NCBI GenBank assembly: GCA_949752735.1
Contig: OX457042.1
Location: 30,391,116 to 30,455,115, forward strand
Direction of reading: 5' to 3'
Source: Lumbricus terrestris
Taxonomy: Eukaryota > Annelida > Clitellata > Crassiclitellata > Lumbricidae
DNA length: 64,000 bases
Made by a program: the position numbers and the translations under genes. Positions 43,129 to 53,719 of this stretch are shown here, piece after piece. The notes beneath the pieces are model-generated. The model was given only the letters and a program-made list of their open reading frames with translations, did no database searches and was not told where the DNA came from. The stretch's first letter is position 1; each line of letters begins with the position of its first letter.

Positions 43129-43665
43129 TAAAATCTAGGTCTATAGCCCAAAAATATCTGAATTCCAAGCAAATTCAATTTATTCGCCACCCATGAAATT
43201 ATTTTTTTTACCAAAGCAAGTAGGAAAACGCCAAAAGCGACACACATGGCCAATGCGTCCAACATAAAGAATTTAAAGAAATTTAAATCATTTCCAACAG
43301 GCTGGAGATAATCGGAACCGAATTTGATTACATTTGTTTCTTTGTGCACTTGTTATAGCGCCCCTTCAAGCTCTCTCTACTCAGAGGCGGTCCCGAATGC
43401 AGAGCGGACACTGCATCGGAGTTTCACGCCGAAGCGCTGAGCAATTGCGAGTGAAGGACTTGCCAAAGATCCCTACGCGGCGAGGTGGATTCTAACCTCG
43501 AACCTTCCGGCTTCAAGGCAACGACGCCACCACTACACCACCGCGCCCCACAATGTTCAATCCAGTAGGCTGCTCACTCCGCCGGTCGCTGTGGGGCGCT
43601 GCGGTGGATTTCTGACGCCACAGAAATGCGACGCTTGTAGCCGGGATCGCTGAAGATCTTGATGG
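43129..43665 (-). pseudogene. Broken UGT last exon, split by a SINE
   Basis: The right piece (43553-43665) encodes the SEIHRSAPQRP part and the AYWIEH region. The left piece (43129-43334) encodes NVIKFGSDYLQPVGNDLNFF, span FMLDALAMCVAFGVFLLALV and KKIISWVANKLNLLG, closest to gene C. A SINE separates the pieces exactly where DVIKFG would continue. The exon's 5' part (VPMIGFP... to about NDPG) is missing: homology stops at about 43670, where F's promoter begins. Probably the old last exon of pseudogene G. Confidence 0.8.
43336..43552 (-). mobile_element. tRNA-derived SINE in a UGT exon
   Basis: Read on the minus strand it has an A-box-like GGTGTAGTGGTGGCG, a B box GGTTCGAGGTTAGAATCC, then GCAAGTCCTTCACTCGCAAT and a GAGCTTGAAGGGGCGCTATA tail. 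Same family as 20171-20375. Confidence 0.7.
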
Positions 43666-43673
43666 ATGATGTT

Positions 43674-43903
43674 TATCGGTTAGACTTCAACCTTTACAAC
43701 GTGCCACTACTTCGGTTCACATCAAATAAGCCTTATAATCAAGGACATGCATCTCAACTGACATCGCCAGGGTAGACTACAGAGACGAAAATAAACTAAC
43801 TTGATAGGCTATGTTGTCTGACTAGGAGTTCTATGTCCACGGCCAGAGGATTTATGTAATTCAAAACGGAATATCCTAATAATTTCGCATCGACACAGCA
43901 TCG
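43674..43903 (+). promoter_or_regulatory. Promoter region of UGT F
   Basis: GTTAGACTTCAACCTTTACA (the shared block, reversed because the gene is on +) lies about 205 bp before the ATG. TGATTATAAGGC-type and GGACATGCATCTCAACTGACAT sequence follow. It mirrors the G flank at 48772-48997. The start coincides with the breakpoint of the inverted duplication. Confidence 0.6.
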
Positions 43904-45055
43904 ATGTTTCTCTTTAGGTGGTTAATGATTGTCGGCATATTATGTCTGTTAGTGGCTTCCTCGTTATCTCATAAGATTCTGCTCATGCCAGTCGTCCAGG
44001 CAAGCCACGTAGCCTGCAGTACGGCCATTGCACGGGAACTCGGAAGGCGACAACACGAGGTTCACATTCTGGTTGACGAAGGATACGCGGTCGACACAGA
44101 CACGGCCAACGATGCAAAGAAGCTTAATATCACGTTCAAACACGTGGTTCAGAGCAAAGATAACGCCATGGGTGAGACGACAGCTCTCATTGAGCAATTA
44201 GTACAACGTATGGTGCACGAAGAGATCTCACATAGAGACCTGACAGATGTCATGATTATATGGGTAGAAACCCACGCCAAGTTACTTCTCATGGAGAATG
44301 AACCTCTTATAGAGAAGCTTAAATCGGCCAATTATGACTTAGTTGTCATCGACGGAGCATTGTGTAACAGACATTTCTACCTCTTGGCTCACCGTCTTGG
44401 AATACCATGGGTGACCTACACAGATTTACCAGACCCATGGATGATGAGGGTTCCATGGCTTCCGTCAATCGTTCCCGGAAAGGTTTCTTTGGAGTCAGAG
44501 AAAATGAATTTCCTGGGTAGGATTTCGAATGCTTGGTTGTCGAACATAGCAAGGTTACAGGAACAGAACATAAGGGCACCCGATGATATCATAAAGCTGT
44601 ACCAACAATACGGGGCTTTCGACTCCGGAGATGAATTGATGGCGAGATCAAAGTTCTGGATTCTAACAAGTGATTCCGTTATTGACTCTCCAAAGCCCAT
44701 CATGCCAAACATGGTAGAAGTTGGAGGACTGACAACGAATCCAGCAAAGAAACTTCCAGAAGACATTCAAAGCTTCTTAGATGGAGCTGAGAATGGAGTT
44801 ATCCTGGTGAGTTTTGGTTCCATGTTGTCCTCCTATCCAGATGCCCTGCTTAAGAAGTTCCTCGAGGCCTTCAACCGAATCGAGCGACATAGGATCATCT
44901 GGAGACTGACCAACGTAAGCCCCGAGTTCCAGATTCCAGATTTTATAAGAACAGACGGTTGGCTTCCGCAGAATGACATCCTTGGACATCCGAAGGTTAA
45001 GCTGTTCATCACCCATTGCGGAAACAACGGACAGTTCGAGGCTCTCTACCACGGG
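43904..45055 (+). CDS. UDP-glycosyltransferase F, first coding exon
   Basis: Residues 1-384 of a 527-residue UGT and the only + strand member. Signal peptide, His35 in QASHVAC (Ala where others have Gly), Asp in YDLVVIDG (Val for Ala), then [20 protein letters not shown]. Exon ends at GGG before GTGAAT. No defects. It is nearly a mirror copy of pseudogene G, so one arose from the other by inverted duplication, and F is the arm that stayed whole. Its C-terminal half ([16 protein letters not shown]) is slightly different from that of D. Confidence 0.92.
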
Positions 45056-45986
45056 GTGAATGTTTATGCCTGAATTAATGGATTCAACTTTCAATTAAAT
45101 ATCTTCTCATTATAGCTTAGTGACCAATACTATAAACCCATGTACCTGTCGTTTACTCTTGTCGTCCATCATTCTAGATCGGACTTTGTCGACCTTCATC
45201 AAGCCTGCGTATTTACTTAATAATTTAGGTTACCTGTTCAATTCTTCTGTGCGGTGGTCTTATTGGTGTTTGTATACCTCGACATTTGATCTTTCGTGGA
45301 CAAACTGTTTCCTATAGAATGATATTCCCATAGCGTCTCATTTTAAACTCCCTCACTCTCAGAAGCTATTTATATAACCACTCTGTCGTTTGTTGCGCTT
45401 AATTGTCTTGAATTTGTGATTCAAAAAAAACGTCAAACTATGTTTGCGGAAGTAAACAATTTATAATTGAGGTGGAAAAGCATTCAATCGCAATAATAAT
45501 CACCAATTTATTGCTACTGATAATGATTAAATGTTGACCATTAAAAACGAATTATTAGCAGTCCTAAAATATCCTGTTTAATTTGTAAGATATTTGCTAT
45601 AAGAATATTGCCTAGATACGGTATCAAATAGTTGACCCGTCTAAGCCTCTTCACGATGCCGTCAACACGGGTTTTGTCCCTTCCACTCGCAAGGCCCACC
45701 ATACAGGATAGCAAAGTTATGTAATTCTATATAAGATAGTATCTCTAGTAATTATTGTTTGGATGTCTTTCATGGAGTTCCCATGTGCCAATTTATATGG
45801 CGCCGTAGCCCGTAACGCGGATATAGGCCTACCGCTACAAGGGCGACTAAAAGCGACTAGACGCCACTCAGCACCGGCAAGCAGCGACAAACGGCGCTTC
45901 TCATAGATCTTATTAATGTGGTCTGTTATTGTCAATGTTTTATTACCCTTTCAGGCTAAGACGTCCTTTATGTTGTATTTAAACAG
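45056..45986 (+). other. Intron of UGT F (931 bp)
   Basis: First 500 bases mirror 47400-47870 beside G. 45735-45910 matches D's intron, including GGATGTCTTTCATGGAG and GTAGCCCGTAACGCGGATAT. Acceptor TATTTAAACAG. Confidence 0.8.
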
Positions 45987-46418
45987 GTGCCCATGATCGG
46001 ATTTCCGTTCTTTTTTGATCAACCTTATAATGCTATTCGGATAGAAAACAAAGGATTTGGAATTGCGATGAATGTATATGAATTTACTTCGGATGAGTTA
46101 TACGCCAATATCATGAAAATCCTAAACGATCCTGGATACAAGCGTCGCATTTCTCTGGCGTCAGAAATCTACCGCAACGCCTCACAGCGACCGGCGGAGA
46201 GAGCAGCCTACTGGGTTGAACACGTCATCAAATTCGGTTCTGATCATCTCCAATCTGCTGGAAAAGATTTAAACTTTTTCCAGTACCTTATGTTAGACGC
46301 GTTGGTTATGTGCATCTCTGTTGGCGTTTTGCTTCTGGTTTTAGTGAAGAAAATTATTTTATGGGTGGTGAATAAATTGCATTTAGGTGGAAATCACTTA
46401 AAAGTTAAGACAAACTAG
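45987..46418 (+). CDS. UDP-glycosyltransferase F, last exon
   Basis: Starts GTG CCC ATG, giving VPMIGFPFFFDQPYNAIRIENKG (Phe in place of Gly before Asp-Gln). Then GYKRRISLASEIYRNASQRP, span YLMLDALVMCISVGVLLLVLV, and tail HLKVKTN with KxKxx. MNVYEFTSDELYAN replaces MNVHKFTSDELYTN. Joins in phase 0. Confidence 0.9.
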   Translation: MPMIGFPFFFDQPYNAIRIENKGFGIAMNVYEFTSDELYANIMKILNDPGYKRRISLASEIYRNASQRPAERAAYWVEHVIKFGSDHLQSAGKDLNFFQYLMLDALVMCISVGVLLLVLVKKIILWVVNKLHLGGNHLKVKTN

Positions 46419-47109
46419 AATTACAGAACGAATTCGAAAGGCCTTTGAGGAAATAAAAAGCAGTTTCCTATATTTTTGGTGAGTTGATGACATAGCCGGC
46501 TATTATTGTTGAAATTTAACTAGGGCCTATTTTGCTACGCGGCAGTTAATGCTGTGTGATATAATAATCATAATTTATTTTATTATCAGTTTGTATTAGT
46601 AGGCTACATTGATTGCAAAATTGGAATATTGCAGCGTGTTCTTCACTCACAAACTGACATATGAATGATTCGCAACTTTATCCTATGCTAAATGAAAAAC
46701 GAGTGGCCTAATATCAGAGAATATGATGCCTTACTACATTGCAGTGTCTTGTATTACTGATTGGCTAGCATTTCTACAACGGATGTCGCCCTATCATGCA
46801 TCAACTTTTTACCATAGCACCCAAGCCGAATTACCAATATTGCTATAATTATAAATCATAAATTTAATTATAATTATAAATTTATTTATAATTATAAATT
46901 TTATTATAATTATAAATTTAAGAGTTCGTCATGACCTTCCAAGGTGCATGTTACAATACAAAATGGGAAGATCTATACGAATCAGGTAGAGTTTTTTGGA
47001 GGAAAATTTGCAACTCAGCTACAATTGCGCTGCCGATCATTCAGGAACTTTGTTTCTGATCGCAGTCCGAGAATGACAGTTGGCGGAAGCAAATTCCACC
47101 TACGAAAGA
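46419..47109. other. Spacer between F and G, AT-rich
   Basis: 46846-46922 is almost pure A/T with repeated AATTATAA blocks that can fold on themselves. Short open frames only. It is near the centre of the F/G inverted duplication. Confidence 0.45.
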
Positions 47110-47260
47110 GCATAGTGAAAAACTTAGCTGTATACCTAATTGTTTTTGAAAGTATTATAGTTATGAACATTGAAAAAACGGTTGTGGTGATCTTTTTCTA
47201 AGTTTTATTACCCTTTCAGGCTAAAGACGTCCTTTTTGTTATTATTAAACAAAATAGACG
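47110..47260. repeat. Dispersed repeat, copy 2
   Basis: Reverse complement of 26760-26935 and partly of the sequence before the F acceptor (45935-45980: TTTATTACCCTTTCAGGCTA). Confidence 0.45.
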
Positions 47261-47399
47261 GTTTGAATTTCACGCCAATAATTATGACCACCCTGACCAC
47301 CCTTTTGGTCGCTATTTTGACATCTCGGCAATATTATTATAGCATTCATCTTACAAATTAAACAGTATATTATAGTACTGTTAATGACTAGTTTTTAAA

Positions 47400-47877
47400 G
47401 GCTTAATCATAATCAGTAGCAATTAATTGGTGATTACTATTGCGATTGAATACTTTTCCACCTCAATTATAAATTCTTTACTTCCGCAAACAAGTTTTAC
47501 GTTGGTGTGAGTCTCGAATTCAAGACAAGTAAGCGCAACAAACGACAGCGTGGCTCTTTAATAGTTTCTGAGAGTGCTGGAACTGAAAATGCGACGCTAT
47601 GGAAAGATCTTGGACACGTTTGTCCAGAAAAGATCACAAATGTCGAGGTATACAAAGACCAATAAGTCACCGCACAGAAGAATTGAACAGGTAACCTAAA
47701 TTATTAAGTAAATACGCAGGCTTGATGAAGGTCGACAAAGTCCGATCTAGAATGATGGACGACAAGAGTAAACGACAGGTACATGGGTTTATAGTATTGG
47801 TGACTAATAATTATATGCTACATTGAGAAGATATCTTATTAAAACTTGAATTCATTAATTCATGCATAAATATTCAC
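47400..47877 (-). other. Relic intron of UGT pseudogene G
   Basis: Mirror of F's intron: GACAAACGTGTCC-like, GTCGAGGTATACAAAGACCA, AGGTCGACAAAGTCCGATCT, ACGACAGGTACATGGGTTTA. No last exon follows before gene F. Confidence 0.7.
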
Positions 47878-48771
47878 CCCTTGATAGAGAACTTCGAGCT
47901 GCCCGTTGTTTCTGCAATAGAATTCTGCGGAAGCCAACCGTCTGTTCTTATGAAATCTGGATTCTGGAACTCGGCGCTTACGTTGGTCAGTCTCCAGATG
48001 TCGCTCGATACGATTGAATGCGTCAAGGAATTTCTTAAGCAGGACATCCGGATACGAGGACAACATGGAACCAAAACTCACCAGGATAACTCCATCCTCA
48101 GCTCCATCTAAGAAGCTTTGAATGTCTTCTGGAAGTTTCTTTGCTGGATTCGTTGTCAGTCCTCCAACTTCTACCATGTTTGGCATGATGGGCTCTGGAG
48201 AGTCAATAACGGAGTCACTTGTTAGAATCTAGAACTTTGATCTGCCTTTATGTTCTGTTCGTGTAACCTTGCCATGTTCGACAACCAGGCATTCGAAATC
48301 CTACCTAGGAAACTCATTTTCTCTGGCTGGAAAGAAATATTTCCGGGAACGATTGACGGAAGCCAAGGAACCTTCATCATCCATGGGTCTCGGAAATCTA
48401 TGTATGTCACCCAAGATATTCCAAGACGGTGAGCCAAGAGGTGGAAATGTTTGTTACAAAATGCTCCGTCGATGACAACTAAGTCATAATTAGCCGATTG
48501 AAACTTCTCCATGAGAGGTTCATTCTCCAGGAGAAGTAGCTTGGCGTGGGTTTCTACCCATAGAGCCATGACATCTGTCAGATCTCTGTGTGAGAATTCT
48601 TTGTACACCATACGCTGTACTAATTGCCCAATGAGAGCTTTCATCAATGGCCGCACTGCAGGCTACGTGACTTCCCTGGACGACTGGCATATGCAGTATC
48701 TGATAAGACAACGAGGAAGCCACTAACAGACATAATATGCCGACAATCATTAACCGCCTAAAGTGAGACAT
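47878..48771 (-). pseudogene. UGT pseudogene G, first exon
   Basis: Begins MSHFRRLMIVGILCLLVASS and reads as a D/F-type UGT, but with at least five lesions. About 160 bases are missing after ACSAAI; Trp in KFWILTS is a TAG stop (48229-48231); 67 bases are missing next to it; 8 bases are missing near 48000; and 39 bases are missing near 47921, removing [13 protein letters not shown] from the donor site. The last exon is not adjacent. The donor GTGAAT survives. Confidence 0.9.
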
Positions 48772-49065
48772 CGATGCTGTGTCGATGCGAAATTATTAGG
48801 ATATTCCGTTTTGAATTACATAAATCCTCTGGCCGTGGATTAGAGAACTCCTAGTCAAACAACATAGCCTATCAAGTTAGTGTATTCTCGTCTCTGCAGT
48901 CTACCTTGGCGATGTCAGTTGAGATGCATGTCCTTGATTATAAGGCTTATTTGATGTGAACCAAAGTAGTGGCACGTTGTAAAGGTTGAAGTCTAACCGA
49001 TATATCCTGTAGGCCTATTGAATTTCAACAGCAGTTTTCTGAGTGTCACTTCAACAGACCTAGAA
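48772..49065 (-). promoter_or_regulatory. Relic promoter of UGT pseudogene G
   Basis: TGTAAAGGTTGAAGTCTAAC at about 48978, ATGTCCTTGATTATAAGGC at 48927 and GAGTGTCACTTCAACAG at 49040. Almost the same as the F and D flanks despite the dead coding region. Confidence 0.55.
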
Positions 49066-49470
49066 GTCTCTTCTCTATTTTATCATATATATCCATATAT
49101 TGTATAATTATAATATGTAATGGTATATATGAATATGTTATTTATATATATTATATTGATAAAGGCCTGTAGGGACACAATAAGAGGTGTCTACACGCCA
49201 CAGTTGTCTAGTCCTGTCTGGATGTCGCTTTTTCATATTCTACGCACAAATACACGGTACGTGTCCCTATTGAACTGGTATCCTTTTTGTTTTTGCGATA
49301 TACTTGTCAATTATAAATGAAACTCTATAAAATTTCGTTGCAGGTAAGAGGGATAAATTATCGATGTCTCTGAAGATTTTATCCAATTCTACAAACAGAG
49401 TCCGAAGTAATGCACATTCAAATTTGGACAAAGAAAATTTTAAGTTTCCAACATGTTAAATATAGGAAAT
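49066..49470. other. No recognised feature
   Basis: AT-rich, with TATATATATTATATT-type runs. No gene seen. Confidence 0.4.
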
Positions 49471-49479
49471 TATTTTGAG

Positions 49480-50190
49480 AATGTTAAGTTTATTGAATAA
49501 AGGGTTGGAGAGAGCCAAATAAGGAGAGTGAGAAATAATACGACATGCAGCTTTCTGAAGCTTCAGAATGCGCTCCAAGTTGCAAGTTTTGTAAGGAGAA
49601 GCCCAAACAACACAACAGTAGGCCTAATTGATATGGTTCTAGTAAGGCATGGTATAAAAGCTTCAATTTTTCAGTTGGTGGTACATGCCCAACCTTACGT
49701 ACAATGTCCACGACCTAGGACACTTTATTGGTGACCATATTTATCTACATGTTTATTCCATTTGAGATTTTCAGTAAGACGAACACCCAGAAATTTGGTT
49801 TCACGTACACGAGGAAGATGCACATCATTTACACATTATATTGAAATCTGTATCACGAGGTACCTTGTTGCCAAGAATCACATAGTTAGTTTTATTAGTT
49901 GTAAGCTGAAGGAGTGCCATGTAACTAGGCAAGTTTTTTCTAAAACCAATTTGGCTATCCACAAGCAAATTATTCTGAGTTATAAATTTAAGAAGCCTAT
50001 CATAAACAATTTTTTCCAAAATCTTGGCAAATGGAGATAATATGGAAATTGGCCAGTAGGTCTAGTTAGGTACCATAAGCTTATCACCAGATTTAATGAC
50101 TGGAATTACCTTAGCAATTTAAAGTTGATCAGGGAAGACACCATCAACCAGTGATAGGTTAAAAATCTCTGATAATACCGGAACAACGAG
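49480..50190 (-). pseudogene. LINE reverse transcriptase fragment
   Basis: Minus-strand pieces in order: VIPVIKSGDKL near 50080, LEKIVYDRLLKFITQNNLLV (49960-50020) with SQIGFRKNLPSYMALLQL, then after a gap VPPTEKLKLLYHALLEPY (49640) and SLFGSLQPF. These follow a Jockey/CR1-type polymerase. The catalytic centre is deleted and frames are broken. Confidence 0.7.
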
Positions 50191-50430
50191 CATCGACGTC
50201 TTGATGACGATCATCGCAAAGTTGTTTTTCAATGTTCATTAGCAATGTTCTAAGGAAATGTACTTCATGCAGTATTAAATAGGCCTAAACAACGATGAAA
50301 GCTAAGTTTTCCGCTAAGTCTTAATGACAGAAAATCTTAAATACTTTCGTCAACATTCATGTTGTAGAATTACTTTCAACGATGGGAATAGAAAATAAAA
50401 CCGAGGCAGACCCCGTAGTTTTGTCATCCG
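50191..50430. other. No recognised feature
   Basis: AT-rich. Some of it may continue the LINE fragment upstream on the minus strand. Confidence 0.35.
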
Positions 50431-50434
50431 AAAA

Positions 50435-50615
50435 ATGTGCCAAATTTGAACAGATCTTCACATGCTGTAATACTCTACTGTAGCCAAAAGGTCATGACAA
50501 ACTTTTAAATTAAACTCAATTCTGCTTGAGTTTCGATAGTACTTAAGATGAAAATGATGACAGATGATTAGGCGCCATCTTTTGAAGATATGTTTATCAG
50601 TGTGATAAAATCAAA
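50435..50615 (+). repeat. Dispersed ~190-bp repeat, copy 2
   Basis: Same orientation and nearly the same sequence as 34505-34705. Confidence 0.7.
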
Positions 50616-50939
50616 ACCAATACAATGCAACGACACTATTTGACTTCTTCTGTTTTATAACACCATTGTATTCAGTAATCAATCATTTACATCAGAGCTT
50701 TGAACTGAGTGTTGAGTATAGGCCCAGGAGCCACTGCAATCATCGTTTTCACTCAATGTATATATATATATACATATATATAAGCCACTAAGCATTCCAC
50801 ATTCCTCAACCACAACGAAGCAGATAATGTACCTCAACGATTTGGAAGCACATAACAAAAAATATACGAAACTTTCCATATTCGAGTTTGCTCGTAGATC
50901 CCTAAAGGCCGTTCGAAATTAAAATAGTATTCACAATTT
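50616..50939 (-). other. 3' flank of UGT H
   Basis: Contains a TATATATATATATACATATATATA run at about 50758-50782. The last 80 bases resemble other UGT 3' UTRs. Confidence 0.45.
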
Positions 50940-51371
50940 CTAGGTTGTCTTAACTTTAAAGTGTTTTCCAAATAAATACAATTTCTTCACCATCCACGAA
51001 AATAATTTTTTCACCAGAACCAGAAGGACTATGCCAACTGCGATACACATGATCAATGCGTCCAACATAAAGAACTGGAAAAAGTTTAAGTCTTTTCCAG
51101 CAGATTGGAGATGATCAGAACCGAATTTGATGACGTGTTCAATCCAGTTGGCTGCTCTCTCCTCCGGTCGCTGTGGGGCGCTGCGGTAGATTTCTGACGC
51201 CAGAGAAATGCGACGCTTGTAGCTCGGGTCGTTGAGGATTTTCATGATGTTGATATACAATTCATCTGAAGTGAATTTATGAACACTCATCCCGATTCCA
51301 AATCCTTTGTTTTCTATCCGAATGGAATTGTAAAGTTGATCACTAAAGAACGGAAATCCGATCATAGGGAC
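50940..51371 (-). CDS. UDP-glycosyltransferase H, last exon
   Basis: VPMIGFPFFSDQLYNSIRIENKG, then GMSVHKFTSDELYINIMKIL, SYKRRISLASEIYRSAPQRP with EERAANWIEHV, span FMLDALIMCIAVGIVLLVLV, tail HFKVKTT with KxKxx. Acceptor TTTTTTCACAG before GTC CCT. 143 residues, phase 0 with its first exon. Confidence 0.9.
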   Translation of the reverse strand, partial: VPMIGFPFFSDQLYNSIRIENKGFGIGMSVHKFTSDELYINIMKILNDPSYKRRISLASEIYRSAPQRPEERAANWIEHVIKFGSDHLQSAGKDLNFFQFFMLDALIMCIAVGIVLLVLVKKLFSWMVKKLYLFGKHFKVKTT

Positions 51372-53719
51372 CTGTGAAAAAATAATTAGGCAATGAAGTT
51401 TCTGTCTGCCCACTTTGCAGGGTTCCCTATCATTTCGTCGCCGATCATTTCGTCGTGTTCATTTCGTCGCCGATCATTTCGTCGAAAATCATTTCGTCGC
51501 GTGTCATTTCGTCGCGTTCATTTCGTCGTGTTCGTTTCGTCGTGTTCATTTCGTCGCCGATCAATTCGTCGCGTTTCAATTGGTCGCACTCATTTCGTCG
51601 TGTTCATTTCGTCGTGTTCATGTCGTCGCAAATCATTTCGTCGCGTTTTAAACACAACAGCTTATTTGGTAGCAATTTGATTATGCCTTCGGTGTAATCG
51701 TAGGCGTTTGTTTGTTACTTGCTGCTCAGTAACTGTTATTTTCGTTTGATTGGCGACACACAAATCGACGAACTTATTTGACGACGATATACATGAGACG
51801 ATTTAAACTGCGACGAATACAATGAAAGTGCCATGACATTGTTTTCCAACACATAATTATGTTCTAAATGAGATGGTATGTGATATGCCAATTCACTGTA
51901 ACGCAGCAATCTCCACATAATTATTTGAAACGCGTAAATTGAGTTAAACAGAAATATAATAATATTCATAGAGCAATTATATATTAACGTCCGCACATCT
52001 CTTGTGTTTTTGATCTTTGCACACCAATTTGATTTGACATAGTGCTTGTGAATAAGCTGGTTCCCGCGACCTTGCTTTTGTGGGCGCTCTAGAAATATCG
52101 AGAATACGATTAAATGATTAATGGTTTCGCACAGAGACATCCCTATGAAATGATTTGCGACGAAATGATTTGCGACGAAATGAAAACGACGAAATGAACG
52201 CGACGAAATGAGTGCGACCAATTGAAACGCGACGAAATGAACACTCGACGAAATGAACACGACGAAACGAACACGACGAAATGAACGCGACGAAATGAAA
52301 CGCGACGAAATGATTTTCGACGAAATGATCGGCGACGAAATGAACACGACGAAATGATCGGCGGCGAAATGAACGGCCACCCTTTGCAGAGCGTAGGCTG
52401 CCTATTAGGTCTATGCTCGTTTAAAGTGACGTTGCAGTAGGCCTACCCTTTGGGCAAATTATTTATGTGGACAGTGTTCAGCAACTGGCAACTGCCCAAA
52501 ATTGCCTGTGCAATAATTATATTGCGGTTTGATGTTGACATAAATAGGCCTAATAATAAAAATAATTTCCTTTATTGAGCAATCCGGTTGTCAGACCGCA
52601 ACTGGTCACAATGTACACTCTAGGCCGACAGTTATGCAATGAAGCTGTTCACAATAACACAATAACAAATCACAGAATGTTTTTTGTCTTAGCTAATAGA
52701 GAACAGACGGCTTGTAATACAAGGGCGCTAATAGCAGCCTATAAGCACGTGCACGTCTATCCTTCGTGAATAAGGATAGGCCAGCAGTCTGCGTATTGTG
52801 AGCAATAATATTTACAACTGCACAATTTAAATTTTTCAATTCAATTAGTTTATTGATCCCAGGAAATAAAACAACTTAAATTGACAACACAAAAAATATG
52901 CATATGCCTATACCATTTTAGTTTAATTTCCTAGGATGAATTTCCTGCATTGGGATAGTCCCAAAGCAGGCCATGTGCGCATGTCCCAATGCAGACCATC
53001 AATGGCCAGGACATTACTTTTGAGATAATAACACATATACTCAATGAATGATCCCCAAATTTCACCATATGCTTAAAACAATTTACTGATGGTTTAAGTT
53101 AAATTAACACTAGACGTTTAATGCAGTGGTTGAGACTGACTTATGGCCGTCAGGCGATGCCGTCAGCACGCGTCAGCCGCTTTCCCATGAGACTGAGTGA
53201 GCAAAAATTTTAATTTTTAGCCCCAAAATTTAAATTTCCAATTTCTCTGCAAAACGTTTTCTTTTTGCAGGATAAGACATATAATCATTCGCCACATGAA
53301 AATACGCTCCCTGGGTGGCGACACACGCGATAATAATATAGCCACGACTTCGATACCACTACTGTCCCAATGCAAGACCTATCCCAATGCTGGACATTCT
53401 CCCCTAAATATCTTATAAATTAATATGTTGTAAAAGATACGTAAACTTATGCCAAGACACACAGACAAATCAAATACGGTAAACATTCTAAAATAAATTT
53501 AATTTCTTAATATGTGGCCTGGAATAATAGTAAACGATAACCACACAAGCCTATATAGTCTTAAATCTCAATAATTTGTGTTTAGCCTACTGGGTGTATT
53601 CTGGGTGTATTCTATCACATTGTACATGAAATTAATGACGTTTCTAATTAAAATCACTTTTTTGATCATTTCTTTTGTCACCATTATTATTAGAATGCGA
53701 ATCATGCATAAATATTCAC
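51372..53719 (-). other. Intron of UGT H (2,348 bp)
   Basis: Carries a foldback element, then sequence shared with the E intron (52690-52920) and with A and B near 53560-53719. The remaining 52920-53560 is AT-rich with 'TCCCAATGCAGRCCAT' repeated at about 52970, 52984 and 53364. Confidence 0.75.
51421..52381. mobile_element. Foldback element with CATTTCGTCG arms
   Basis: Two arms of about 240 bp, each made of some 15 copies of a 14-15 bp unit like CATTTCGTCGTGTT. They are inverted to one another and keep the same order of variants. Ends GGT...ACC. An exact 8-bp duplication CTTTGCAG flanks it (51413-51420 and 52382-52389). The site without insertion is visible in paralogous introns at 178 and 16425 (TTTGCAGAGCG). 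The core is AT-rich and non-coding; open frames through the arms are artefacts. Confidence 0.88.

Noticed and set aside
51421..51650. Regular short repeats that could suggest a CRISPR array
   Set aside because: Units are 14-15 bp and contiguous without unique spacers, they are mirrored at the other end, and the genome is eukaryotic.
51736..52380. 214-codon minus-strand frame in the H intron
   Set aside because: It runs through the inverted CGTCG arms of a foldback element and gives a repeating Ser/Arg/Phe pattern; similar frames appear in all three frames of the other arm.
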